From NCBI GenBank assembly GCA_025359215.1, contig JANYHE010000115.1, positions 62,001 to 126,000 on the forward strand: a DNA stretch of 64,000 nucleotides. Reading direction: 5' to 3'. The notes beneath the pieces were generated by a model. The model saw nothing but the letters and a program-made list of their open reading frames with translations. It made no database searches and was not told the origin of the DNA. Both the position numbers and the translations under genes were made by a program. This DNA comes from Hyphomicrobiales bacterium (GTDB lineage Bacteria > Pseudomonadota > Alphaproteobacteria > Rhizobiales > Aestuariivirgaceae). Shown piece after piece: positions 1 to 10,540 of this stretch; the stretch's first letter is position 1, and each line of letters begins with the position of its first letter.

Positions 1-123
1 CCAATCAGTCTGCTCCACCAACCGCGCCGCAGAGAGTTTAGAAATCAGCCGCGTCTGCCAATGATCAACCCCCGCCCCCATATGGCCAGCGACAACAAGA
101 ATTGTGGTTTCTGAGGATTTCAT
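1..123 (-). CDS. RBBP9/YdeN-like alpha/beta hydrolase (partial, N-terminus only)
   Basis: Only the first 41 codons are in the window; the gene runs off the left edge. The visible protein starts MKSSETTILVVAGHMGAGVD and continues with an HWQTRL segment and a VEQTDW end. A short hydrophobic strand, a G-H-x-G-x-G turn and then D-H-W-Q is the opening of the RBBP9/YdeN family of small serine hydrolases, which lack a signal peptide and act in the cytoplasm. The start ATG overlaps the TGA of the upstream transporter gene by four bases (ATGA at 123-120), so it is the last seen member of the lrp-transporter-hydrolase operon. The catalytic serine lies outside the window, so the activity cannot be judged; its substrate is unknown. 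Confidence 0.7.
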   Translation of the reverse strand, partial: MKSSETTILVVAGHMGAGVDHWQTRLISKLSAARLVEQTDW

Positions 124-1280
124 ATTTTCACCATGGCTTTTTTCACCCCCCAAATCACCAACCCTGCAACCAGGCCCCAGAAGGCGGAGCCCACGCCGAA
201 CATTGTAACGCCAGAAGCCGTCACTAGAAATGTCACCATGGCCGCTTCAATGTCGGCCAGATCTTTCACCATGGCGCTCATCCCGCTCATGAGTGGTGCG
301 AAAAGGGCAAGGCCAGCGATGGCCGCCACCAGTTCTTTGGGTAAAGCGCCCAGTATGGTCACAAAGCTCATCGCGGCTAATCCCACTAAAACATAAATCA
401 CAAAATACGGATAAGCGATTTTCCAGCGTTGCGTAGGATCAGGGTGGGCATCCGGCCCTGTCACCAGCGAAGCTGTAATGGCAGCCATGTTCACAGCGTG
501 GCCGCCAAAGGGTGCAGAAATCATTGATCCCAACCCCGTCACAACCAAAGCGCCGCTCACGGGTGGCGCATAACCGCTGGCGCGCATCACAGCAAAGCCG
601 GGCAGGTTTTGCGAGGCCATAGTGACCAAATAAAGCGGAACCCCCAAACCCAGCATCACAGGCCATTGAAATTGTGGCACATCAAATGTGAGGGCCGTCA
701 CACCCAATGCGCAACACCCCGCCCCCATGCTGCCACTGAAACCAGCCAGCGCCAAACCCAACACCACAATCACAGGCACGGCATACATCGGATAAATCAT
801 CCGTACACTGAAGAAAGCACCAACCAGCGGCAGCACCAACCATGGCGCGGAAATGGCCGCAGGTGGAACTTTTAGAACATAATTCACCAGCACGCCTGCC
901 AGCATTGCAGCCGCAATGGCCGGAGGCATTTTTTCAATGGCGCGCTCCAAGGGCCGCACCAATCCGGTGACAACCATCAAAGCGCCCGCAAAAACGAATG
1001 AACCAAGCGCTGCTTGAAATGATACACCGTGCGCACTGCCCACAATCAGCGCAGCACCGGGTGTGGACCACGCGGTCAGCATTGGCATTTTGTAACGCAC
1101 ACTAAGCACCAGCGTTGTGGCCGCCATCATGAAACATAAAATCGCAGCCATTGACGCTTGCTGCGCCAGATTGGCACCCACGGATTGGGCCGCCTGCATC
1201 AAAACCAAAATGGTCGATGCAAATCCAATCACAACGGCGGCAGCAGCGGCAGCCGTGAGAGAGATCCAATGAGATTTCAT
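120..1280 (-). CDS. BenE-family membrane transporter
   Basis: The protein of about 386 residues is almost wholly hydrophobic, with roughly 11-12 membrane segments, and reads like the BenE family (benzoate/H+ symporter type). Family-like stretches include MPMLTAWSTPGAALI near residues 64-78 and FGGHAVNMAAITASL, near residue 256. The open frame extends further upstream, but the ATG at 1280 is preferred because it forms an ATGA overlap with the stop of the lrp-type gene and gives the usual family length. It is translationally coupled on both sides, to the Lrp-type regulator upstream and the hydrolase downstream. Benzoate is the family's named substrate, but no aromatic-degradation gene is seen nearby, so the true substrate is open. 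Confidence 0.85.
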   Translation of the reverse strand: MKSHWISLTAAAAAAVVIGFASTILVLMQAAQSVGANLAQQASMAAILCFMMAATTLVLSVRYKMPMLTAWSTPGAALIVGSAHGVSFQAALGSFVFAGALMVVTGLVRPLERAIEKMPPAIAAAMLAGVLVNYVLKVPPAAISAPWLVLPLVGAFFSVRMIYPMYAVPVIVVLGLALAGFSGSMGAGCCALGVTALTFDVPQFQWPVMLGLGVPLYLVTMASQNLPGFAVMRASGYAPPVSGALVVTGLGSMISAPFGGHAVNMAAITASLVTGPDAHPDPTQRWKIAYPYFVIYVLVGLAAMSFVTILGALPKELVAAIAGLALFAPLMSGMSAMVKDLADIEAAMVTFLVTASGVTMFGVGSAFWGLVAGLVIWGVKKAMVKI

Positions 1281-1750
1281 ACCAGCGGAACTCCCGGTTC
1301 GTTCTTCGCCACATGCAAGATCAACGAGGTTTTCACACTTTCCACATTGGGTGCTTTTGAAAGTGCACCGAGCACGAAGCTTTGAATCGATTGCAAATCG
1401 CGCCCCGCGCATTTCAACATAAAATCAGCAACCCCCGAAACCGCATAGCATTCGCGCACAATGGGCCAGCCCGCCACACGGCGTTCAAATTCTTTCATCT
1501 CATGTTCGGCCTGACTTTTAAGACCGACAAGCGCCACCACTTGCGCCCCATAACCCAGCTTCTCACCATCCAGCTGCGCACGGTATCCGGTAATGAACCC
1601 CGCCTTTTCCAGCGCCTGCACACGGCGCAGTGTGGGTGGCGGTGAAAGCCCAATCCGAGAAGAAAGCTCCACATTGGAAACCCGCCCTTCACGTTGCAGT
1701 TCTTTCAGAATTTTCCAGTCGAGCGTGTCGAGATCATCAGCAGTGTTCAT
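1277..1750 (-). CDS. Lrp/AsnC-family transcriptional regulator
   Basis: A 157-residue protein of normal Lrp/AsnC length. Residues 1-60 form the winged helix-turn-helix (TADDLDTLDWKILKELQREG, then a recognition helix around SRIGLSPPPTLRRVQALEKAG), and residues 65-150 form the RAM ligand-binding fold (VVALVGLK, VRECYAVSGVADFMLKC). Such regulators bind amino acids or related small molecules and assemble as dimers to octamers. It is the first gene of an operon with the BenE-type transporter, which suggests that it controls import of its own ligand. The 87-base gap to the divergent Sel1-repeat gene probably holds both promoters and an autoregulatory site. The partnership with BenE is seen; the ligand is unknown. 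Confidence 0.9.
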   Translation of the reverse strand: MNTADDLDTLDWKILKELQREGRVSNVELSSRIGLSPPPTLRRVQALEKAGFITGYRAQLDGEKLGYGAQVVALVGLKSQAEHEMKEFERRVAGWPIVRECYAVSGVADFMLKCAGRDLQSIQSFVLGALSKAPNVESVKTSLILHVAKNEPGVPLV

Positions 1751-1837
1751 GAACTGCTTATAGCAATAAAATTTCGTGATTCCACGATTGCATTTTTGCT
1801 GTTAGATTTCGCTTGGGGGCTAAAATGAGGATCGAAT

Positions 1838-2965
1838 ATGCGCATCGCAACTTTCTCTTTTTTTGCCACCCTCATGCTGCTTCCTTCCCATGCTAATTCT
1901 GAGCAGGCAGATGTGCACCAATGTGATCTTTTGGCGTCAACGCCGCTTGACGCGCAAAGACCAGCAAATGTGCCTGGAGTTGTCGGCAAAGATCTGAATG
2001 TGCCGGAAGCATTGAAGGCCTGTGAGGCTGCTGTCTTGGTAAACCCGGATGATGCCCGCATGAATTTCAATCTTGGCCGCATCCTGATGAAAGCCAACCA
2101 AGACTTGCCGCGCATGCTGTCGCTGTTTGAAAAATCAGCGGCCAATGGTTCGGCATTGGCAATGACTAATCTTGGTTACGCCTATCGAAATGGCATTGGG
2201 ACCAAACCTGATTTTGCTCTCGCATTTAAGTGGGATCGTGCTGCTGCAGAAAAAGGCATTGCGGTTGCTCAAGACAATTTGGGAACTTTATATCGAGACG
2301 GACTGGGCGTGGCGCAGGACTATGCCGAGGCTGCCAAATGGTTTCAAAAAGCCGCAGACAGCGGCAATGCTGATGCCATGAACGATTTGGCTTTTGCCTA
2401 TGACCACGGCAGCGGCGTTGCGCAAGATTATGCGAAAGCCCGAGATCTCTATCAAAAGGCAATCGACAACGGCAGCCTTGATGCCTTGAGCGGCCTTGGT
2501 TACCTTTATGATCGTGGCCTCGGTGTTCCCCTCGACCATGTCAAAGCCAACGAATACTATCGCAAAGCCGCCGATGCGGGTGACCCTCAGGGCATGGATA
2601 ATTTGGCAGAAAGCATGTTGATGGGCGAAGGCATTGCCAAAGATGAAGTGGCGGGTTGGGCCCTCCTCAACAAAGCCATGGATGCCGGAAACGCTATGGC
2701 CACTCATAATGTGGCGATGAGTTATGCTCTTGGTCTGCACTCGAAAAAAGACAGAGCAAAAGCCGCCGAATATTTCCTACTCGCCCTAGAACGTGGTTCT
2801 GAAAACAGCAAAAAAGTACTAATCACCGACCAAGGCGACAGCCTAGATGCTGCCACCCGCAATGCAGTGCAAGATGCGTTGCTGGCCAAAGGTGCGGAGT
2901 TTACGAGAGAGGCCGGTAAATTCTCAGACTCCGCAATTACAGCGTTGCGCAAAATTGGAATGTAA
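1838..2965 (+). CDS. secreted Sel1-repeat (TPR-like) protein
   Basis: A 375-residue protein with an N-terminal signal peptide (MRIATFSFFATLMLLPSHAN, likely cut after HANS) and then about six or seven Sel1-like repeats from residue 80 to 320. The repeat signature is clear: A-x-x-N/D-L-G/A-x-x-Y-x-x-G-x-G-V-A-x-D-Y-x-K-A-x-x-W-Y-x-K-A-A-D-x-G. Sel1 repeats form alpha-alpha superhelices used for protein-protein contacts, often in periplasmic scaffolds or envelope-stress regulators. The gene is monocistronic and divergent from lrp. No catalytic domain is visible, and a specific partner cannot be named. The start ATG at 1838 is the only one in front of the signal peptide. Confidence 0.88.
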   Translation: MRIATFSFFATLMLLPSHANSEQADVHQCDLLASTPLDAQRPANVPGVVGKDLNVPEALKACEAAVLVNPDDARMNFNLGRILMKANQDLPRMLSLFEKSAANGSALAMTNLGYAYRNGIGTKPDFALAFKWDRAAAEKGIAVAQDNLGTLYRDGLGVAQDYAEAAKWFQKAADSGNADAMNDLAFAYDHGSGVAQDYAKARDLYQKAIDNGSLDALSGLGYLYDRGLGVPLDHVKANEYYRKAADAGDPQGMDNLAESMLMGEGIAKDEVAGWALLNKAMDAGNAMATHNVAMSYALGLHSKKDRAKAAEYFLLALERGSENSKKVLITDQGDSLDAATRNAVQDALLAKGAEFTREAGKFSDSAITALRKIGM

Positions 2966-2969
2966 TATC

Positions 2970-3037
2970 GGGCGGAGCGGGGATGGATCACAATAAATTG
3001 GGTTCACAACCCCTTGTATCCCCCTTGCTCCGTCCCC
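2970..3037 (+). other. large imperfect stem-loop between the Sel1 gene and trxB
   Basis: A GGGCGGAGC segment at 2970-2978 can pair with GCTCCGTCCC at 3027-3036 (one bulged base), and GGGG at 2979-2982 can pair with CCCC at 3021-3024. A small GGGTT-CAC-AACCC hairpin (3000-3012) sits in the loop. There is no run of T after it, so it is not a classical Rho-independent terminator. It could be the 3' end of the Sel1 transcript or part of the trxB leader. Confidence 0.45.
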
Positions 3038-3039
3038 CA

Positions 3040-3070
3040 TATGAGCTATGCTGATTAATCATAGCTCATA
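3040..3070 (+). promoter_or_regulatory. perfect 11-bp inverted repeat just upstream of trxB
   Basis: TATGAGCTATG at 3040-3050 is repeated in exact inverse at 3060-3070, with a 9-base spacer. The right arm ends where the ribosome binding site (AGGAATT, 3070-3076) of trxB begins, 12 bases before the ATG. As DNA it fits a dimeric repressor or activator site; as RNA it would be a hairpin touching the ribosome binding site. The regulator is unknown; the LysR gene downstream of trxB is one candidate. Confidence 0.6.
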
Positions 3071-3082
3071 GGAATTCCCAAT

Positions 3083-4045
3083 ATGTCGTCCCGTCATGCC
3101 CGAGTGATCGTGCTCGGCTCCGGCCCTGCCGGTTATACTGCCGCCATCTATGCCGCCCGCGCCATGCTTCAGCCCCTCGTCATCCAAGGCATTCAACCTG
3201 GCGGCCAGCTCACCATCACCACTGATGTTGAAAACTATCCGGGCTTTGCCAAAACTATTCAGGGTCCATTCCTTATGGACGAGATGAAGGCACAAGCCGA
3301 GCATATGGGTGCAGAGATCGTATCAGATACGATCACCAGCGTAGATTTGAAAGCAACGCCAGTGAAACTTATTGGTGACAGCGGCGTGGTTTACACGTGC
3401 GATGCGCTGATCATTTCGACCGGTGCCCAGGCCAAGTGGCTGGGCTTGCCCAGCGAGTCTTACTTCCAAGGCTTCGGCGTTTCCGCTTGCGCCACGTGTG
3501 ATGGATTCTTTTATCGTGGCAAAAAAGTTCTAGTAGTTGGTGGCGGCAACACCGCCGTGGAAGAAGCTTTATTCCTCACCAACTTTGCAACGGAAGTTAC
3601 CATCGTGCATCGCCGTGATGAATTCAAAGCTGAAAAGATTTTGCAAAATCGCTTGCACAATCACCCTAAGATTAAAGTGATATGGGATACGGCCTTGGAC
3701 GATGTACTTGGCACCCATGAGCCAAAGGGCGTACACACGGCTCGCCTAAAAAATGTCAAAACTGGCGCAATCACAGATATGACTGTCGACGGCATTTTCA
3801 TCGCCATTGGCCATAAGCCAGCCACGGAACTGTTCGAAGGCCAACTGCCCTTCAAAAATGGCGGCTATTTAATAACTGCACCATGGTCCACCGCCACCAC
3901 CATTCCCGGTGTATTTGCAGCAGGCGATGTGACCGATGATATCTATCGTCAGGCCGTCACCGCCGCAGGCATGGGCTGCATGGCGGCATTGGAATCTGAG
4001 AAGTATTTGCACACTAAAGTCGAGATCAAACACGCGGCGGAGTAA
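3083..4045 (+). CDS. trxB: thioredoxin reductase
   Basis: A 320-residue low-molecular-weight thioredoxin reductase: NADPH electrons pass through FAD to a redox disulfide and on to thioredoxin in the cytoplasm. The FAD-binding GSGPAGYTAA motif is at residues 12-21, the active-site CATC at 136-139, the NADPH-binding GGGNTAVEEA near 153-162, and the C-terminal FAD segment PGVFAAGDV near 284-292. Length and motif order match the E. coli enzyme. A LysR-type regulator starts six bases after the stop, an arrangement common in Hyphomicrobiales. The leader carries two inverted repeats, so expression is probably controlled there. Confidence 0.97.
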   Translation: MSSRHARVIVLGSGPAGYTAAIYAARAMLQPLVIQGIQPGGQLTITTDVENYPGFAKTIQGPFLMDEMKAQAEHMGAEIVSDTITSVDLKATPVKLIGDSGVVYTCDALIISTGAQAKWLGLPSESYFQGFGVSACATCDGFFYRGKKVLVVGGGNTAVEEALFLTNFATEVTIVHRRDEFKAEKILQNRLHNHPKIKVIWDTALDDVLGTHEPKGVHTARLKNVKTGAITDMTVDGIFIAIGHKPATELFEGQLPFKNGGYLITAPWSTATTIPGVFAAGDVTDDIYRQAVTAAGMGCMAALESEKYLHTKVEIKHAAE

Positions 4046-4051
4046 CACACT

Positions 4052-4939
4052 ATGGATTGGGACAAGCTGCGGATTTTTCATGCAGTGGCCGATGCGGGAA
4101 GTTTCACCCATGCTGGCCACGAGTTGCTCTTGTCGCAATCAGCAATCAGCCGTCAAGTGAGTGCATTGGAAGATGATTTGCACGTCACCCTGTTTCACCG
4201 CCATGCACGGGGACTTATTTTAACTGAGCAAGGCGAAGTGCTTTATCGCACAGCGCACGAAGTGTTCACCAAGCTGGCCGCAGCCAAAACCAGGCTGATG
4301 GATTCTAAAGAAAAACCCACGGGTGAATTGCGCATAACCACCACCGTTGGCTTAGGGTCGGTGTGGCTCACCCCCCGCATTACTGAGTTTATGGAGCTCT
4401 ATCCCGATATTAAAGTGTCTTTGATGCTTGAGGATTCCGAGCTTGATCTTTCCATGCGGGAAGCCGATGTGGCCATTCGTTTGCGAAGGCCAACCCAACC
4501 TGATCTCATTCAGCGCAAGCTTTTCACCGTGCATCATCATATCTATGCGTCGACAGATTATGTAAAGCGCCACGGCATTCCAAAGTCGGTAGAGGATTTA
4601 GACAAGCACCGCATTGTCAGCTTTGGCGAGACAGAGGGTTATCTCACAAATTTGAATTGGCTGGAAACGGTGGGCCGCGAAGAAAGCAGCCCGCGGAAAT
4701 ATGCATTGCGGGTGAACAATGCTTATGGCGTGCGCCGCGCTGTGCAATCAGGCGCTGGCATTGGTTCCGTGGCCGACTATATGGTGGCCCCCGACATGAA
4801 TTTGGTGCTCGTCGACCTGCCACTAGAGGCCCCACAATTCGACACCTATTTTGTCTATCCCGAAGAACTAAAAGAAACAAAACGCGTGACGGCATTCAGG
4901 GATTTCATTGTAGGCAAGGCGAAGGAGTGGAGTTTTTAG
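4052..4939 (+). CDS. LysR-family transcriptional regulator
   Basis: A 295-residue LysR-type regulator. Residues 1-60 hold the helix-turn-helix (MDWDKLRIFHAVADAGSFTH, then LLLSQSAISRQVSALEDDLH), followed by the two-lobed periplasmic-binding-like effector domain from about residue 90 (GELRITTTVGLGSVWLTPRI). It starts six bases behind trxB and must share its transcript. Family members of this trxB-linked type are short of characterisation. Because trxB reports on thiol stress, a redox-linked effector is a reasonable guess but is not shown by the sequence. It may also bind the inverted repeat in front of trxB. Confidence 0.93.
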   Translation: MDWDKLRIFHAVADAGSFTHAGHELLLSQSAISRQVSALEDDLHVTLFHRHARGLILTEQGEVLYRTAHEVFTKLAAAKTRLMDSKEKPTGELRITTTVGLGSVWLTPRITEFMELYPDIKVSLMLEDSELDLSMREADVAIRLRRPTQPDLIQRKLFTVHHHIYASTDYVKRHGIPKSVEDLDKHRIVSFGETEGYLTNLNWLETVGREESSPRKYALRVNNAYGVRRAVQSGAGIGSVADYMVAPDMNLVLVDLPLEAPQFDTYFVYPEELKETKRVTAFRDFIVGKAKEWSF

Positions 4940-4943
4940 ATTA

Positions 4944-5441
4944 TCAACCCGGAAAGCTCTGCACCCCAAGCTCCACCACCGCACCATCTTTGTTCACCGT
5001 CAAACAATTCCCGCTCTCCATCCCTTGAATGTAACAAAACAGCGGAGCCCTGGCCTTTCTATATTTTGCAAAAGTTTCAGCATCATCATTCTTGGTGAAG
5101 GGGAACTCGCCGCCTTCCACTAATTTATCGGCAGACTTCATAAAACCTTCTCCAGAAATCCAATCTTTCAATGTGGATGTTAACACTTTGCTGGTGCTGG
5201 CCGCTGGTTGCGTGAAGTTCATGACATTTGCAGTGATGTAAGACTGCACCCAAATAGCTTCGCCAGATTTTTTGCGAACGCTAATCACAGCAACCGCTTG
5301 CGCACAACTTGGCCCTTGCGCAAAAGCTTCAATGGTGAGGCCACTTCCCCACACGCGTGAAGCACTCGCCGTGCAAGCAGCATGAGAGGGTGTGATCATC
5401 GCCGCACAACCGACCAATAATCCTAAAGTAATTTTCAGCAT
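4944..5441 (-). CDS. secreted hypothetical protein
   Basis: About 165 residues with a signal peptide (MLKITLGLLVGCAAMITPSH, cut after SHA). The mature part has four cysteines, which would suit two disulfides in the periplasm, but no recognisable domain. Three ATG codons lie in a row; the third (5441) is seven bases behind a GGAG ribosome binding site and is preferred. It is convergent with the LysR gene, with a four-base gap. Family unknown. Confidence 0.7.
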   Translation of the reverse strand: MLKITLGLLVGCAAMITPSHAACTASASRVWGSGLTIEAFAQGPSCAQAVAVISVRKKSGEAIWVQSYITANVMNFTQPAASTSKVLTSTLKDWISGEGFMKSADKLVEGGEFPFTKNDDAETFAKYRKARAPLFCYIQGMESGNCLTVNKDGAVVELGVQSFPG

Positions 5442-5504
5442 CATCATTCTCCGCTATTCAAAACCATCGCATATTCAAAATGAACACAGCCAATTTTGCA
5501 ACCT

Positions 5505-6107
5505 TCAACCATGCCACAACATAGGCACCAAACTGGCCACCAGGGCCAATGCCAATCCAATATTGATCATCCGGTAATAGCGCGCATCATTCAAAATGTG
5601 TTTGAGCCCCGCGCCAAACAACACCCAGGTCAATGCGCTTGTGAAACCCATGAACACAAACGTGCCAACAACAGCCACCACCCCAATCATATAATGCGCA
5701 GCAACCGTATAGGCTGACAGAGCTGTCACACCCATAATCCAAGCCTTCGGGTTAACCCATTGAAAAGCACAAGCTTGAAGGAAGGTAATGGGTGCTGCAT
5801 CAGAAATGCGATCATCGGCCGAAGGTTTTGACATCGCTATTTTCCAAGCCAACCAGATCATGTAGGCGGCGCCCAGATATTTCAACGCAACATAAAGTAA
5901 CGGATAAATTTCAAAAATCCGGCCCAGCCCAAAACCAATACAAGCAATCATGAACGGGAACCCAATCGCGATCCCAAAGATGTGGGGCCAAGCGCGCCGC
6001 ACCCCAAAATTAATGCCGGTGGCCAACAACATGGTGTTGTTTGGCCCCGGCGTAAAAGCTGATATAAATCCAAATATGAACAGCGCTATAAAAACATCAT
6101 AAGTCAT
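5505..6107 (-). CDS. LysE/RhtB-family amino acid exporter
   Basis: A 200-residue integral membrane protein with about six helices. The N-terminal FTPGPNNTMLLATGINFGVR is the conserved opening of the LysE/RhtB family (consensus TPGPNxxxV), and the middle QWVNPKAWIMGVTALSAY matches the second conserved block (NPKAxL). Such proteins export amino acids or derivatives across the inner membrane by proton exchange. It follows msrP by 21 bases on the same strand and may share its transcript. The substrate cannot be read from the sequence. Confidence 0.92.
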   Translation of the reverse strand: MTYDVFIALFIFGFISAFTPGPNNTMLLATGINFGVRRAWPHIFGIAIGFPFMIACIGFGLGRIFEIYPLLYVALKYLGAAYMIWLAWKIAMSKPSADDRISDAAPITFLQACAFQWVNPKAWIMGVTALSAYTVAAHYMIGVVAVVGTFVFMGFTSALTWVLFGAGLKHILNDARYYRMINIGLALALVASLVPMLWHG

Positions 6108-6128
6108 CTGCGCTGGATATCAGATTCC

Positions 6129-7049
6129 TTAGAAAAAGATCGGGTCTTTTTCCATGCCTTTGTAAAGGTCAGCTACAAACTCACCATAACCATTGAAAAG
6201 TTTGGTTGGCATCCGCTCACCTGTGCCTAATACTTCTTCAGAGGCTTGGCTCCAGCGCGGATGAGGAACTTCAGGGTTCACATTGGCCCAGAAACCATAT
6301 TCATTCGAGGCAATTGCCTGCCAAAAATTCATCGGTTTCTCAGCTACAAAACTGATCTTCACAATCGACTTGATTGATTTGAACCCATATTTCCAAGGCA
6401 AATGAATGCGCAATGGAGCGCCCATCGATTTGGGTAAGTCTTTACCGTAAGCACCGGTAGCAACAAAGGCCAAGTCATTCATCGCTTCAGCCATGGAAAG
6501 ACCTTCGACATAGGGCCACGGGAAAGAACTAAAAAGCCCCGCTTGCTGGCCGGGGGCCATTTTGGGGTCATTAAACGTTTCAAAGCGCACATATTTCGCT
6601 TCAGGCTTTGGCTTCGCCAGTGCAATTAAATCTTTCAGTGCAAAACCCGTCCACGGCACAACCATCGCCCATGCTTCAACACAACGATGGCGATAAATGC
6701 GATCTTCCTTCTGCATTTTACGAATGTTGTCGTCAAAGCTCAGCGTAATTGGTTTTTCAACCAATCCGTCAATCGCTATGTTCCAAGGCGAAGAAACCAA
6801 AGCCTGCGCCGCGTCTGAAATGCTCTTCGACGTACCAAATTCATAAAAATTATTATATGTCGTATTCTGCTCTTCCGGTGTCACGGCGCGGCCGGCATCG
6901 GCAAATTTTGCATTCACAGCCGCTTGGGCAGACCCCATGAACGGCACAGCCGCCAAACCGCCAAGAACCTTGCGGCGGTTAAAAAACAAAGCTTCTGGGG
7001 TGACTTTCGATTCAGAAATTTCCCAACCACGGCGTTTGATAATGTTCAT
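6129..7049 (-). CDS. msrP: protein-methionine-sulfoxide reductase catalytic subunit (MsrP/YedY)
   Basis: A 306-residue molybdopterin enzyme that repairs methionine sulfoxide in periplasmic proteins. The N-terminus has a Tat motif (NRRKVLGG, residues 24-31) followed by a short hydrophobic stretch. The molybdenum-ligating cysteine is in RIYRHRCVEAW (Cys about 123), and the conserved MGAPLRIHLPWKYGFKSIKS block follows. The ATG at 7049 is preferred over the upstream GTG at 7070 because AGAGGA lies seven bases before it. The usual partner, the haem membrane subunit MsrQ (YedZ), is not beside it; a LysE-type exporter occupies that place. The molybdenum cofactor gene moaD is present elsewhere in the window. 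Confidence 0.95.
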   Translation of the reverse strand: MNIIKRRGWEISESKVTPEALFFNRRKVLGGLAAVPFMGSAQAAVNAKFADAGRAVTPEEQNTTYNNFYEFGTSKSISDAAQALVSSPWNIAIDGLVEKPITLSFDDNIRKMQKEDRIYRHRCVEAWAMVVPWTGFALKDLIALAKPKPEAKYVRFETFNDPKMAPGQQAGLFSSFPWPYVEGLSMAEAMNDLAFVATGAYGKDLPKSMGAPLRIHLPWKYGFKSIKSIVKISFVAEKPMNFWQAIASNEYGFWANVNPEVPHPRWSQASEEVLGTGERMPTKLFNGYGEFVADLYKGMEKDPIFF

Positions 7050-7120
7050 CAGCGTATCCTCTTTTACCACACTTAAAAGATTATACGCTGCTGAACACTT
7101 AAAGTTTTATCACAAACGCG

Positions 7121-7612
7121 TTAGCGCCCCATAAAATCGCCTTTGCCTAAGGGCACACCAATACCACGCAAAAGGTTATATGCGGTGGTCATGTGAAAAT
7201 AGATATTGGGCAAAGCCATGTTGCTGAAATAGGTTTGACCAGACATCACCATATCTTGGCCGCCAACTTTCACGGTTACATCACGCGCAGCAGCACCTTC
7301 AAAACTCTTGGCGTCGAGACTGGCCAAGAAAGCTTCTGTTTTGGCCAATCGGGCGTAAACTTCTTCAAAAGTCTTTTCATCATCAGCAAATGCCGGAATT
7401 GGAACGCCAGCTAAACGCGCCGCCGCACCCTTGCTGAAATCGGTGACGAGTAGAACTTGGCGCAAAAGCGGGAACATGTCTGGATAAACCCGCAACCCCA
7501 AAACTACAGATTTGTCGAGCTTCTGGGTATCGAGATGCGCCTCGGCCTTTTTGAGAAACTTCGCCAGTGCTGCGAGATTTTTTTGGAGTGCTGGAACAAC
7601 TTGAGCGTACAT
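7121..7612 (-). CDS. DUF1993-family protein
   Basis: A 163-residue soluble protein whose opening (MYAQVVPALQKNLAALAKFL), central RVYPDMFPLLRQVLLVTDFS and closing YFHMTTAYNLLRGIGVPLGK are typical of the DUF1993 family, which adopts a DinB-like helical bundle. The function of the family is not established. It sits 15 bases behind the aminotransferase gene on the same strand and is probably cotranscribed with it. No signal peptide or metal triad can be assigned with certainty. Confidence 0.85.
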   Translation of the reverse strand: MYAQVVPALQKNLAALAKFLKKAEAHLDTQKLDKSVVLGLRVYPDMFPLLRQVLLVTDFSKGAAARLAGVPIPAFADDEKTFEEVYARLAKTEAFLASLDAKSFEGAAARDVTVKVGGQDMVMSGQTYFSNMALPNIYFHMTTAYNLLRGIGVPLGKGDFMGR

Positions 7613-7627
7613 TTAATTATCCTTTGG

Positions 7628-9973
<2,346 letters not shown>

Positions 9974-9981
9974 TTGGACGA

Positions 9982-10350
9982 TCAGTTAAATTGTCCGCGC
10001 CCCTTGGGAGCAGTAATTTTACTGGTGCCTTGATAGTCGTTATATTTAATTTGAATTGTGCAGCGGGGTTTGCGCACACTCACAGAAGTCAGTGAAGTGC
10101 TATATGATTTGCCCACGCAAACAGCCGCACTTTGGCAACTATCGCGACTTTCTAACATCCACATGGGCTTGTTGTTGCTTTTAACAATTTGATCACAGCA
10201 ACGAACAACTTTTTCTTTGGTAAAAGCTTGGCATTGCCCAAGCCGGCCAGTCACATCGGCATGGGCTGCCAAACTTGAAAAGCCAAGTGCGCCAAGGCCT
10301 AGCAATGCTGCTACAGCGAGTGTCGAACGCGATAAATTTAAGTTTGTCAC
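9982..10350 (-). CDS. secreted cysteine-rich hypothetical protein (GTG start)
   Basis: About 122 residues with a signal peptide (residues 1-30, ending in SSLAAHA). The mature part contains six cysteines, including a CC pair in VVRCCDQIV and CQSAAVC, which suggests disulfides in the periplasm. The GTG at 10350 follows a strong GGAGGA site by five bases and gives a better signal peptide than the in-frame ATGs at 10362, 10377 and 10404. No known domain is recognised. It is divergent from the TPR protein gene at 10541. Confidence 0.7.
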   Translation of the reverse strand: MTNLNLSRSTLAVAALLGLGALGFSSLAAHADVTGRLGQCQAFTKEKVVRCCDQIVKSNNKPMWMLESRDSCQSAAVCVGKSYSTSLTSVSVRKPRCTIQIKYNDYQGTSKITAPKGRGQFN

Positions 10351-10540
10351 AATATCCTCCATCGGGTTAGTGATCATGTCTGATCGATGGCATGAATATG
10401 GCAAACTTAAACTGAGCCTCCTCTGAATAGGGCATTCATGTGATATTCATCACAATCCAACTGTTAAAAATTGTCGTTTGGAATATAGTGAACACAAACG
10501 CGTAATATCTTTAGCAACACCAAAACAGGAGACTTCACCC

